The notes under the pieces: model-generated
Database searches by the model: none
Seen by the model: the letters and a program-made list of their open reading frames with translations, nothing else
What the model was told of the DNA's origin: nothing
Assembly: GCA_951812925.1 (NCBI GenBank)
Contig: OX638372.1
Coordinates: 73,363,407 to 73,427,406 of the forward strand
DNA: 64,000 nt
Origin: Calliopum simillimum
Lineage: Eukaryota; Arthropoda; Insecta; Diptera; Lauxaniidae
Reading direction: 5' to 3'
Made by a program: the position numbers and the translations under genes
Shown: piece after piece, positions 32,978-43,467 of the stretch
Numbering within the stretch: position 1 is the stretch's first letter
Layout: the number at the start of each line of letters is the position of its first letter

Positions 32978-34045
32978 TTAATGATCAGCATTGTTAAAAA
33001 CAGAGGATTGTGCAGAAGTATCTGTTTCTGGAACATCGGATTCAAGGCCATCTGCCACAGAAATAAATTTCCGCAGTTCCTCAATACTATTAGTACGAAA
33101 TGCATCCGAATCTTTTTTAAGACGTACGAAAACTGAACCCCTGATGGTGAATGCATTGTAAAGAGCTTTTTGTCGCTTATACTTTACCGCAGCCTGTAAA
33201 ATCTTTCTATTTTCGGATGTCAAGCTTTCATGAATATAAACATTTTTATCCGATTCAAAGTTAGCAAAACTCAATTTTATTGCAGTTTTCATTCTCCTTC
33301 GATAGTCACCAAAAGCTCTTAACACACGATTACGATCGTATGGTGTATGAAATTTCACAATAACAACAGAGTTCAATTTGTTGCTTTGCGGTTTAACCCG
33401 AAAAATATCTTTCATTGTGGGAGGCATAAAGTCTATGGAGCGGCATAAGAGATTGAAAATACTCTTTAGATTTTCATTTTCAGTGTAAACAATTCCGAAA
33501 AGCACAGCATCAGCTGAAATGTCAACACTAGCTTCATTGTTTGTGTTAACACTCGCACAGTCTTCAACATGTTTCTTTAAATCATTCAGCACATCACATC
33601 GCTCTGTAAGAGCAATGAGTTCATTTTCAAGAAATTTTATTTTTTCACCTATTTCTTCATATTTTTCGCGCAGAAGTTTAATTTCAATTTCAATTTTATT
33701 ATCGATGTTCATTACTTTTTTTGATAATTCCTCATGTAATCTGATGTTATTACAATTTAAGCGATCTTCCATTTCTCTTAGTAGTCGCGCAGTAAGTTGT
33801 TCAATAATTTTGTTGTTGTTCGTATTTATAAGCTCTTCCATTTCTCTAAATTGCACTTGATGATTATTAGTTGCACTCATACCTGCATCAGTTTTTGGTG
33901 TTGTAATTTTTGTTGTTGGATTTTTCGTTATTGCATTTTTTGTTGTTGCATTTTTTGGCGTTTCATTATGTGGTGATCGCGCGCCAAATTTACCAGCAAG
34001 ATGCTGTTGCTGTAAGCGGGTTATTCTCTTAGGACTCATACTCAC
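32978..34045 (-). CDS. LINE ORF1: coiled-coil nucleic-acid-binding protein
   Basis: 355 residues. The N-terminus is basic with a repeated T-K-N-A/P-T pattern (about residues 25-50). Residues 65-160 form a heptad-rich coiled coil (many L/I and E/K). The C-terminal ~150 residues contain FRVKPQSNKLNSVVIVKF, an RNA-recognition-like fold, and ESLTSENRKILQAAVKYKRQ followed by GSVFVRLKK, a layout I associate with CR1-group ORF1 proteins. No zinc knuckles. It presumably trimerises and binds the LINE RNA. Start at the ATG preceding SMSPKRITRLQQQ. Confidence 0.8.
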   Translation of the reverse strand: MSMSPKRITRLQQQHLAGKFGARSPHNETPKNATTKNAITKNPTTKITTPKTDAGMSATNNHQVQFREMEELINTNNNKIIEQLTARLLREMEDRLNCNNIRLHEELSKKVMNIDNKIEIEIKLLREKYEEIGEKIKFLENELIALTERCDVLNDLKKHVEDCASVNTNNEASVDISADAVLFGIVYTENENLKSIFNLLCRSIDFMPPTMKDIFRVKPQSNKLNSVVIVKFHTPYDRNRVLRAFGDYRRRMKTAIKLSFANFESDKNVYIHESLTSENRKILQAAVKYKRQKALYNAFTIRGSVFVRLKKDSDAFRTNSIEELRKFISVADGLESDVPETDTSAQSSVFNNADH

Positions 34046-34826
34046 AAATATTCTCTCGTAAATACAGGTTACTCAAAATAGGTTTTCTATTGTTGTTATT
34101 GTTTGTTGATTTTGGTTTATTGTTTAATGTGTGGTGGGTTATGGATTTTGTTTTGTTAAGTTTCTGTTGATATATTTTATGGCTATTTTTGCAAATTTTA
34201 TTTTAGTTACTTTCTATTACCAATGTCTTTTTTTGTTTAGCTTTAAGTGATCTGCTTAGTCGCTGCTATTTGAGAAGATAATTTATGAATTTATATGTGC
34301 ACAAACTATTATAATAACTATCTTTATTAGTAGCGCTGATAAAAACACGTCCGCACTCAACGAAAGAGAAGTTCTTTTTTATGTTTGCCATCAAACATAA
34401 ACAATTCTTTATTGGTCGATTTAATAAATTCATAAAAAATATATATTTGTATAAGCCACTGGCAAAAAACCGTGTTTAATTTGGCTTAAACACGAAAAAG
34501 TGTAAAAAACTACTATAAAAATGAACTTTTCGTTTCTATAACTCAGCCAATTTGAATCGGATCTTAGATATTGGTACACTTGTTGAAAGTTTAAGAATTT
34601 TTTTCTATAATAGTGTAATAACATATTCAATCGAAATAGGGTTTCTCAAAATATGTTCGAAAAAATGGAGCTATAACTTCAAAAATCGAAAAGGTCGATA
34701 ATCTCCAAAACCTGACCTGGTAGAGAAAAATCGATTGCAGATTCGAATTCAGCGCACCCAAATTACTTAAGAAACATCATCCTCTTTTCCAGTCGAAATT
34801 TTTTTCGAAATTTGTCGACCAGTGTA

Positions 34827-35405
34827 ACTTTTAAAAAAAAACTGTTTTTGTTTATAAACACTGCCCTATAAAACGCAAACGGATTTCTTTTTGGACGCTT
34901 CTGGACATGATGACCTTTGGGTGATGGATAGTGATCAGAATTAATGCATATGTATTGCAATCTATTGACTGAAACAGTAGTACCATGCAGTAGTAGCATA
35001 AAGCTTTCAAGACATTTTTTGTTTCCAAAACTAGGAGACAGTTTTCAATTCGAAACTGTGCCCTCTAAAATTTATTTAAGACTGCAGATGAGCTCAGAAT
35101 ATTGTAGCCTTAAGTATTTTCTTAATATGTGTAGTAACTTGTTTTCTGTTCTATTTCCGTTTTTAGGTCGTTTTTAATCGTTTTGTGTATAAAAAGTAGG
35201 GGTAGGACATGCCACGTTTGTGACATTTGGGGTGTATTTCCAAACTTTCACAGTAGACCAATAATTATTTGGTGGTAAAATTGATCCGCTCTATTAGAAA
35301 AACATAGTTTCTAACTTAAAGCGTAATTTTTTGTGAAAAAAAAAGCCTGTTGTATGGGTGAAATCGCCAGAGTACACAAAAAGTACAGTTATCTGAGAAT
35401 CACCC
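34827..35405. other. Right end of the 13-kb element, no gene
   Basis: Holds a GCCACGTTTGTGACATTTGG motif at 35207, a short self-complementary stretch, and the terminal TIR. Small ORFs here (34944-35177, 35294-35596) have no support. Confidence 0.5.
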
Positions 35406-35486
35406 ATATACACTTTTCTATATCTGCCACGCCTCCTTCTCTGCGTTACAAACGGAAGGACAAAGTGAATGTACCCTGGGTGTATT
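35406..35486 (+). repeat. DINE-1-like repeat copy 1, right end
   Basis: Resumes with ATATACACTTTTCTATATCTG and CCACGCCTCCTTCTCTG, ending GTACCCTGGGTGTA. It completes the copy that began at 20425. Confidence 0.8.
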
Positions 35487-35490
35487 CTTA

Positions 35491-36545
35491 AACTAGTAAA
35501 GGTGGTGGCATCTTTGGCCTGGCTAAAAACTAAATACCCTACACTGCATTTCAAGTATATTATTAAACACTTAAGTAGTTGATAAATACTATGCAATATT
35601 CATGTACATACTAGTTTTTATTAAAATAAATTGTTTTATTCTTCCGTAACTGCTTAGAGAGTATAAGAACAAATTGCTTATATGGGAAATGCGACGCCCT
35701 CAAAACCGAGTTTACCTACAATAGATTTTGCGTAGAGCATGCATTTACTGTTCTGAGTGTTTGAGTGAAATTCGGTTAGGGTTTTCTTAAAAAAATCCTT
35801 CAGCATTTTGAAACTTTCGCTTCTATGGGAGGTGCCACGCCCTCTATTCCTACTTCGCCTAGTTTTTGTTCAGAGTTTGCAATTAATGTTCTTAGTGTTT
35901 GGTTGAAATTTGGTTGGATTATTTAAAAAAACACTTTCAGTATATCATTTTAAAACTTTTGCTTATATGAGAGGTGCCACGCCCTCTTGTCCAAGTTCGC
36001 CCAGTTTTTTCTGAGAGCTTGCATTTATTGATTTGTGTGATTGAGTGCAATTTGGTCGGGTTACCACAAATAACGCTTTCAGCATCACATTTTGAAACTT
36101 TTGTTTATATGAGAGCTGCCACGCCCTCTTGTCCGAGTTCGCCTAGTTTTTGTTCAGAGCTTGTACTTACTATCCCTAGTAATTATATGTATTTTGCTTC
36201 TGTTATTACAAATAATGCTCTTATAATTGCATTTTGAATATATTTTTTGTATGGGCGGTAGGCGTGTCATTTGACCGATTTCGCTCATTTTCAATCCCCC
36301 GATCTAACTTTAACGATGGCGGAAGAACACCAAATTTCATTGAATTAAGTTGCTCAGTTTTCCCTAAAAATGTATTTCCACGCACACCCAGCCAGCCACC
36401 AGCCAGACAGACTGACATGGCTATATCGACTCAGGTGGTGACGCTGATCAAGAATATATATACTTTTCCATACCTGCCACCCCTCCTTCTCTGTGTTACA
36501 AACGGAAGGACAAAGTGAATATACCCTGGGTGTAGGGCATAAAAA
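35491..36545 (+). repeat. DINE-1-like repeat copy 2 with four to five 140-bp units
   Basis: Starts AACTAGTAAAGGTGGTGGCA, then tandem units of about 140 bases marked by GCCACGCCCTCTTGTCCGAG (35836, 35975, 36118; a diverged unit near 35694), then the closing block: CAGCCAGCCA, GGACATGGCTATATCGACTC-like, GATCAAGAATATATA, CTTCTCTGTGTTACAAACGG and a hairpin TATACCCT-GGGTGT-AGGG. The closing block, complemented, matches what I know of Drosophila INE-1/DINE-1 (Helentron-associated, non-autonomous). Non-coding. Confidence 0.75.
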
Positions 36546-37945
36546 TGTGATTATTTTTAATTAAAAATATAAATCTATTACTATTGTAAATTAAATTAAT
36601 AATAATTACGAGCCAGACTAAACATTTCGAGGTGAAATAACTTGTCCTTAAAAAAGGCTTTAACCAGAGTTATTAAAACGTCTGAATTTTATCTCTTTTC
36701 AATAGATTTTTGTCGTCGACCTATTTATGACAAATATCACCGGAAATTTTCCTATTGGATAGTGTATTTTCAAGAACAAAATAGTTTGATGCGGTTTGAT
36801 TTCGGTGACCTGAATTTTTTTGTGGGGGTTCTTTTAATAGAAAAAATATACTTTTGTTATAGTCGAGTCTTGAGAGGTGGTGCTTTCGTGAGGTATCGGG
36901 TGCTAAAAGTCGAGAAACTTTTTTTGTTGCAAATATCTTGCTAAGGTTGATTTCTATAAAAAAAAGTATGATCCACAAGTTTGTAGCTCCGACAATTTCC
37001 TATAAAATAAAGTCCTGAAAGTTGTTTTCGTACCCTCCATAGCTTAGGAGGTATATCCCAGTGAAATTGCAAAGAGGCACCACCTCTCAAGAAATTGGAA
37101 AAACAACCACAAAAAAAGTTAGCATTGATACTATGACATACGTCAGCCATTGACTCTTCGTCTATAATACGAATGTTATTTATATTGTAAAATTTTTAAT
37201 AGTAGATACCTACTTAGTTATTTGCATTTGTTTATATACTATACTTAGTTTTTAGGCGGATTTTATGTAATTAATTTAAATTAAAATATATTTGTAATTC
37301 ATAAATTTAAATAAAAACAAACAAAAATCCAAAAAGAAAAAACATATTTTTTTCTTTATTTATTGCTGACGTGTTTGTGACAAAATCATTAATGACAACT
37401 CGATGATATTTTCCTCTATCAGTCACTCGGTAGTGTATGTATAAGTGAATTATTCATGAGTGATTCATATTGATATTGTCTGCTTCGAGTAGCTATCACA
37501 CTGACAACTCAGTGGCATTATCAGCCTAAGTCATCAGTGATTTTTGGGACATTTGTTTTAAAAGTTCATGCATGAAGTCGAACAAATGTCTCCGTTTGTC
37601 ACCTGTGATTTAATTTTGTCTCTATTTGTCATCAATGAATCGTCGTGATATTCGCCGCTGGGATGTTTTAAAGTGCCCTCACACAGTATGTCTGTGCATA
37701 TGTGTGTGTTTATCCTCCCAAGGGAAAAAATACCGCTTCAATGGCTGTTTCTTCGGGAAACGTTTTCTACAGCGAGGGAAATTGGGGGAAACTTTATTCT
37801 AGCAACCTAGAATAAAACTTGGGATCAAAGCGGGATTTTAAATAAAACACGGCGGTTTCAAAAACACAGTAACTACATTGTTCGAGTAGCAATTTAGTAT
37901 TGAACTTAGAATCTAAAACTAAAACTATGAGAGAGCGCTAAATCG
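36546..37945. other. Unassigned DNA within the duplicated unit
   Basis: About 1.4 kb without a recognisable gene. ORFs near 36642-36944 and 36941-37150 recur in copy 2 because the DNA is duplicated; they resemble no family. A stretch at 37390-37640 is rich in TCATCAGTGA/ACTCGATGAT-type motifs. Confidence 0.4.
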
Positions 37946-38212
37946 TCAGTGTTGCCATCGTCGGTCAAACTTGACGAAGACTAAAGTATGTTCAGTCTTG
38001 GCGCAAACAATGGCCCATAAACCACACCAAACCGTAATTTTTTCAGGATGCAATGGTGACTCATGGAGTACGTGTGAATTGCTGCCTGACAAATAACGCA
38101 TATTTTGCTTATTGACGAAGCCATTCAGCCAGAAATGAGCCTCATCGCTGAAGATGATTTTTCGATGAAAATCCGAATCATTTTCAAGTTGTTGCTCAGC
38201 CCAATTCACGAA
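37946..38212 (-). pseudogene. Mariner-type transposase fragment (catalytic start), copy 1
   Basis: Minus strand. FVNWAEQQLENDSDF, IIFSDEAHFWLNGFVNKQN (first catalytic D) and HPEKITVWCGLWA match Tc1/mariner-superfamily transposases common in insects. The C-terminal part is missing and unrelated sequence follows after GLWA. The first 12 residues of the open frame belong to the foldback inserted at 38213, not to the transposase. Confidence 0.85.
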
Positions 38213-38886
38213 TAGTCTAGGTGCCAGGCGACACATTGTACTACTCATACATAACAGATTATAACTTTTAGGATAGTTTAATTATACCTAGACCCCTAAA
38301 TATCTCTTGGGAAACTTTCTGAATCGGAGCTTTTCCTCTCCAGCTTTTCCAAAAGTGGTCAAATTGAAATGGTGTACCAAATTTATTAATAACATATTGC
38401 TGTTTAACCCCTTGAGACCGATGGGGTCATATAGGACCCCAAGTTTTTTTTGATACATCAATATTTTAATTAAAATTTGTTTCAGGGAGTAATGGTATGC
38501 TATTGACATGCTCTGGAGAGTTGTTCAGTTAAGTCCTGGCTAAAATTTTGTTTTAATTGTTTGGCAAAATATGGAACAGTTTTATGGCAATGACCAAAAA
38601 TGGGGAAATTTTTCTGCATTTTTTTGATTTTATGGCCCAAAACCCAATTTTTCGGGTCAGTTTTTGAACACTTCCTTTCCTTTAGTCTTTATCTATAACA
38701 TCGTTGAAGATAGGAAAGCAAAATCTCAAACGGTTTACGACTTATAGCCGTGGCAACTTTGAAAAAGCAGTTTTGAAGCAATTTTTGTAATACTATAAAA
38801 TTCGACCTGGAGCCAAACAAGCGAAACACAGATAGAGTTTCACTAGAAACATCATGTGCTTTCAGGAATAAATAGTATTCAAATAG
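38213..38886. mobile_element. Left part of GAA-duplicating foldback, copy 1 (truncated)
   Basis: Begins TAGTCTAGGTGCCAGGCGAC immediately after CACGAA inside the transposase fragment. It is the same element that is complete at 43468-45590 and is cut off at 38886 by the duplication junction. A sequence reading CCCCTTGAGACCGATGGGGT lies at about 38409. Confidence 0.8.
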
Positions 38887-39954
38887 TATCCCTAGTAATT
38901 ATATGTATTTTGCTTCTGTTATTACAAATAATGCTCTTATAATTGCATTTTGAATATATTTTTTGTATGGGCGGTAGGCGTGTCATTTGACCGATTTCGC
39001 TCATTTTCAATCCCCCGATCTAACTTTAACGATGGCGGAAGAACACCAAATTTCATTGAATTAAGTTGCTCAGTTTTCCCAAAAAATGTATTTCCACGCA
39101 CACCCAGCCAGCCACCAGCCAGACAGACTGACATGGCTATATCGACTCAGGTGGTGACGCTGATCAAGAATATATATACTTTTCCATACCTGCCACCCCT
39201 CCTTCTCTGTGTTACAAACGGAAGGACAAAGTGAATATACCCTGGGTGTAGGGCATAAAAATGTGATTATTTTTAATTAAAAATATAAATCTATTACTAT
39301 TGTAAATTAAATTAATAATAATTACGAGCCAGACTAAACATTTCGAGGTGAAATAACTTGTCCTTAAAAAAGGCTTTAACCAGAGTTATAAAAACGTCTG
39401 AATTTTATCTCTTTTCAATAGATTTTTGTCGTCGACCTATTTATGACAAATATCACCGGAAATTTTGCTATTGGATAGTGTATTTTCAAGAACAAAATAG
39501 TTTGATGCGGTTTGATTTCGGTGACCTGAATTTTTTTGTGGGGGTTCTTTTAATAGAAAAAATATACTTTTGTTATAGTCGAGTCTTGAGAGGAGGTGCT
39601 TTCGTGAGGTATCGGGTGCTAAAAGTCGAGAAACTTTTTTTGTTGCAAATATCTTGCTAAGGTTGATTTCTATAAAAAAAAGTATGGTCCACAAGTTTGT
39701 AGCTCCGACAATTTCCTATAAAATAAAGTCCTGAAAGTTGTTTTCGTACCCTCCATAGCTTAGGAGGTATATCCCAGTGAAATTGCAAAGAGGCACCACC
39801 TCTCAAGAAATTGGAAAAACAACCACAAAAAAATTTAGCATTGATACTATGACATACGTCAGCCATTGACTCTTCGTCTATAATATGAATGTAATTTATA
39901 TTGTAAAATTTTTAATAGTAGATACCTACTTAGTTATTTGCATTTGTTTATATA

Positions 39955-40868
39955 CAGTCTGTTAAATAAGAGCGTGGTCACGATTACTCGCGATCGGTAA
40001 AGTATAATGCTGTAATTTTTTTTTCTCACACAGAGGGCAGTATTGTCCTTCATGCTTCGTGAAAGTGAATCAGCTGACCACTCTTTTCAATGCGTTCTCA
40101 GCATTTTTCCAAAATGAGTACCGCGTACGCGTCGCGCTTTGAAGCCGTTTTTTTGTGTTTGCACCCCAAAGGTCCCAAAATGACCCAAGCGGCGGCTGCG
40201 AAGTATATGCAAAAGTCGAAACAGTTTGTGAGTAAGTGGGTGAATCGCTTCAAAGAAGTAAAAAATGTCGATGACTTTCCAAATCGCGGGTCTGTCGGTG
40301 TAGTGACGGAAAAACAGGAAAAACTGATCTGTGCTCTATTTTCGAAAAATCCAACATTAACTTTGCGTGAAGGTGCTTCGAAATTGTCCCAAAAAGGTTT
40401 GAATATCTCCCACGGAACTATTCGTAATCATTTGATTGCAAATAGTGTGAAATACCGAAGTACTTTGCAAAAACCGATGCTCAGTGAAAAACATGTCCAA
40501 AAACGTCTTGAATGGGCCAAAGACAATTTGGATCGTGACTGGGGCAACGTTATCTTCACTGATGAATCCTCTTTTTGGGCCTTTCCTATCATCAGGCATG
40601 CCTGGACCACACCCACCAGCAAACTTGAAACAGCTGGTTCGACGCATTCACAAAATTTGGAGGTCGTTTTCAGAAGAGTATGCGCAAAATCTTGTTCAAA
40701 GTATGTCGCGAAGATGTCAAGCTATAATTGATGCTGGGGGTGATTGGACCTGCTATTAATGTATTTGCATTGAAGTTTTCGATCAAATAAATCAATATTA
40801 AAAAGAATTTTCGCAATGGGTATTTTCATTTTCTCACAACAATGACCACGCTCTTATTTAACAGACTG
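39955..40868 (+). mobile_element. Tc1/mariner element, internally deleted, TSD TA
   Basis: 914 bp with 26-bp terminal repeats starting CAGTCTGTTAAATAAGAGCG, flanked by TA (39953-39954, 40869-40870). The empty site is seen in copy 1 of the tandem duplication near 37240. A full-length relative would be about 1.3 kb. It inserted after the 2.7-kb duplication. Confidence 0.92.
40090..40756 (+). pseudogene. Tc1/mariner transposase, deleted and frameshifted
   Basis: The N-terminal helix-turn-helix region (TQAAAAKYMQKSKQFVSKWV) and second DNA-binding region (LREGASKLSQKGLNISHGTI) are intact. VIFTDESSFWAF carries the first catalytic D. The sequence then jumps to a C-terminal piece in the next frame (YAQNLVQSMSRRCQAIIDAG), so the second and third catalytic acidic residues are lost. 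It cannot be an active transposase, but its intact ends could be mobilised by a partner in trans. Confidence 0.88.
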
Positions 40869-41066
40869 TACTATACTTAGTTTTTAGGCGGATTTTATGT
40901 AATTAATTTAAATTAAAATATATTTGTAATTCATAAATTTAAATAAAAACAAACAAAAATCCAAAAAGAAAAAACATATTTTTTTCTTTATTTATTGCTG
41001 ACGTGTTTGTGACAAAATCATTAATGACAACTCGATGATATTTTCCTTTATCAGTCACTCGGTAGT

Positions 41067-42685
41067 GAGTAAAATTTTTTCAACTGAGCCATCTAAAACG
41101 GACTTTTCGAAATTAAATTTTTTTTTCTCCTTGTCGGGTACGTTTAAGGATCAGAAATTTTTTGGCGTTTAAATTTTTTCAAAATTTTAATTTTTGTATG
41201 TGTTGCGTACAGTAGAACTTTCATGAGTTGTTTTCTTGCATTTGCTATTGCTCAGTAAATACTTAATGGAATTGAAAAATTTTTTTCTCCGTATATCCGT
41301 AAATGATACGCGCACAAAATTTAATGGCGTCAACATTTTTTAATTTTTTTTTACTAGTCAAAAATGCATTTTAAAATATGCAATTGCAAGCTAACTGAAC
41401 TTCTCATATGCTTTGAAAACAAAAACAACAAGGGTATGATAGGACAAACATTCATTTATTTATCTACAAAAAAAAATTTTTGTGCAAACCATTACTGACA
41501 ATGTTATGAATATTTGTTTAATGGCTCGCAGAAATTTTTTATATAGAATATGATATCTGAGTGCAACAAATTGAGAGAAAACAATTTTTAATGAGATCTC
41601 TATAATTGTTTTGGTTAACTTATGGTCGCTGAATTCGAATTTGGCAACCAATTTTCTCCATCAGGTATAAGATCCGTGCTGCCTTTGCTTTAAAATTCAA
41701 AAAGCGCTATTTTTAAACATATGGTGCATATCCAGGAGGTGGTTTATTTGACTTTTGTCAACGCCAACGGATAGCCATTATCTTCCTTTTTATAACTTAC
41801 CTTCTAACTTTTCCAATCAAATCACTACTTTCCGAGATATCGTTCTTTGAAATAGAGGTACCTTGACTATATACAAATTGTTTTTATTTAATATATGTAA
41901 AGGATTAAATACTGTCAAGATAATTTTACTTCAATGAATGATATCTCGGAAAGTAATGATTTGATTAGAAAAGTTAAAAGGTAAGGTATAAAAAGGAAGA
42001 TAATGGCTATCCGTTGGCGTTGAAAAAAGTCAAATAAACCACCTCCTGGATATGCACCATAAAGCAAAGGCAGCACGGATCATGTACCTGATGGAGAAAA
42101 TTGGTTGCCAAATTCAAATTCAGCGACCATAAGTTAACCAAAACAATTATAGAGATCTCATTAAAAATTGTTTTCTCTCAATTTGTTGCACTCAGATATC
42201 ATATTCTATATAAAAAATTTCTGCGAGCCATTAAACAAATATTCATAACATTGTCAGTAATGGTTTGCACAAAAATTTTTTTTTGTAGATAAATAAATGA
42301 ATGTTTGTCCTATCATACCCTTGTTGTTTTTGTTTTCAAAGCATATGAGAAGTTCAGTTAGCTTGCAATTGCATATTTTAAAAAGCATTTTTGACTAGTA
42401 AAAAAAAATTTAAAAATTTTTACGCCATTAAATTTTGTGCGCGTATCATTTACGGATATACGGAGAAAAAAATTTTTCAATTCCATTAAGTGTTTACTGA
42501 GCAATAGCAAATGCAAGAAAACAACTCACGAAAATTCTACTGTACGCAACACATACAAAAATTAAAATTTTGAAAAAATTTAAACGCCAAAAAATTTCTG
42601 ATCCTTAAACATACCCGACAAGGAGAAAAAAAATTTTCATTTCGAAAAGTCCGTTTTAGATAGCTCAGTTGAAAAAATTTTACTC
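41067..42685. mobile_element. 1.6-kb near-perfect foldback, GAGTAAAA ends, TSD TAGT
   Basis: The left end GAGTAAAATTTTTTCAACTG mirrors the right end. Arms are about 780 bases with a loop of about 90 bases near 41850-41940. TAGT flanks both ends (41063-41066, 42686-42689), and the empty site is in duplication copy 1 near 37433. The arms carry GGTCGCTGAATTCGAATTTG (41624-41643; complement at 42109-42128). Two identical 63-residue open frames on opposite strands (41460-41651, 42101-42292) are mirror images, not genes. RNA across it would form a very long hairpin. Confidence 0.92.
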
Positions 42686-43200
42686 TAGTGTATGTATAAG
42701 TGAATTATTCATGAGTGATTCATACTGATATTGTCTGCTTCGAGTAGCTATCACACTGACAACTCAGTGGCATTATCAGCCTAAGTCATCAGTGATTTTT
42801 GGGACATTTGTTTTAAAAGTTCATGCATGAAGTCGAACAAATGTCTCCGTTTGTCACCTGTGATTTAATTTTGTCTCTATTTGTCATCAATGAATCGTCG
42901 TGATATTCGCCGCTGGTATGTTTTAAAGTGCCCTCACACAGTATGTCTGTGCATATGTGTGTGTTTATCCTCCCAAGGGAAAAAATACCGCTTCAATGGC
43001 TGTTTCTTCGGGAAACGTTTTCTACAGCGAGGGAAATTGGGGGAAACTTTATTCTAGCAACCTAGAATAAAACTTGGGATCAAAGCGGGATTTTAAATAA
43101 AACACGGCGGTTTCAAAAACACAGTAACTACATTGTTCGAGTAGCAATTTAGTATTGAACTTAGAATCTAAAACTAAAACTATGAGAGAGCGCTAAATCG

Positions 43201-43467
43201 TCAGTGTTGCCATCGTCGGTCAAACTTGACGAAGACTAAAGTATGTTCAGTCTTGGCGCAAACAATGGCCCATAAACCACACCAAACCGTAATTTTTTCA
43301 GGATGCAATGGTGACTCATGGAGTACGTGTGAATTGCTGCCTGACAAATAACGCATATTTTGCTTATTGACGAAGCCATTCAGCCAGAAATAAGCCTCAT
43401 CGCTGAAGATGATTTTTCGATGAAAATCCGAATCATTTTCAAGTTGTTGCTCAGCCCTATTCACGAA
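43201..43467 (-). pseudogene. Mariner-type transposase fragment (catalytic start), copy 2
   Basis: Duplicate of 37946-38212 with a few substitutions (FVNRAEQQLE, SDEAYFW). The missing N-terminal half is at 45591-46007: the codons on either side of the foldback join in frame when the insert and one GAA are removed. Confidence 0.85.

Larger units (their letters stand above)
29700..34375 (-). mobile_element. CR1-group LINE, apparently intact, ATGAAA-type tail
   Basis: Minus-strand LINE with ORF1 (32978-34045) and ORF2 (30039-32873), no RNase H, and a 3' tail that reads as repeats of TTTCATT on the plus strand (29700-29735). Its 5' end is near 34340-34375, where the foldback arm resumes. It inserted beside the plus Penelope copy. 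A second, truncated copy is at 59925-60841. ORF1 type and domain content favour the CR1 group over Jockey. The exact 5' boundary and target duplication were not resolved. Confidence 0.8.
24080..34826. mobile_element. Inner foldback holding a Penelope pair and a LINE
   Basis: Left arm 24080-24766 and right arm about 34382-34826 are inverted copies: GTGCGCTGAGTTCGAATCTG (24135-24154) against the complement at 34738-34757, and CCGATTCAAATTGGCTGAGT (24332) against its complement near 34540. The terminal ACACTGGTC is mirrored by GACCAGTGT. The left arm also contains its own mini-palindrome (24455-24748) around an ATTAAGGTTTTAGTG core. Both arms reach an ATGTTTGATGGCA motif (24748 and, complemented, 34381), beyond which the nested retroelements begin. 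Confidence 0.7.
22334..35405. mobile_element. 13-kb inserted element, GGGTGATTCT ends, TSD ATAT
   Basis: The left end GGGTGATTCTTAGATAACTG mirrors the right end CAGTTATCTGAGAATCACCC over about 26 bases. ATAT flanks both ends (22330-22333, 35406-35409), and the flanking DINE-1-like sequence is continuous when the insert is removed. Most of the length is nested insertions: a GAGGAGT MITE, an 0.8-kb palindrome, and an inner foldback with a Penelope pair and a LINE. The original element was therefore much smaller. Repeated GCCACGTTTGTGAC motifs (22755, 22778, 23880, 23907, 24058, 35207) belong to it. Confidence 0.7.
36171..38886 (+). repeat. 2.7-kb tandem duplication, copy 1
   Basis: Starts TATCCCTAGTAATTATATG inside DINE-1-like copy 2 and ends AGTATTCAAA. 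It is followed directly by the same sequence again from 38887 (offset 2,716). It contains the DINE-1 end, about 1.4 kb of unassigned DNA, a mariner-type transposase fragment and the truncated left part of a foldback. Differences between copies are few single substitutions. Confidence 0.9.

Noticed and set aside
36642..39660. 100-residue ORF present twice as a possible conserved gene
   Set aside because: Present twice only because the DNA is tandemly duplicated; no codon-level constraint visible and no family match.
41460..42292. Two identical 63-residue proteins on opposite strands
   Set aside because: Mirror images produced by near-perfect inverted arms, with no family similarity.
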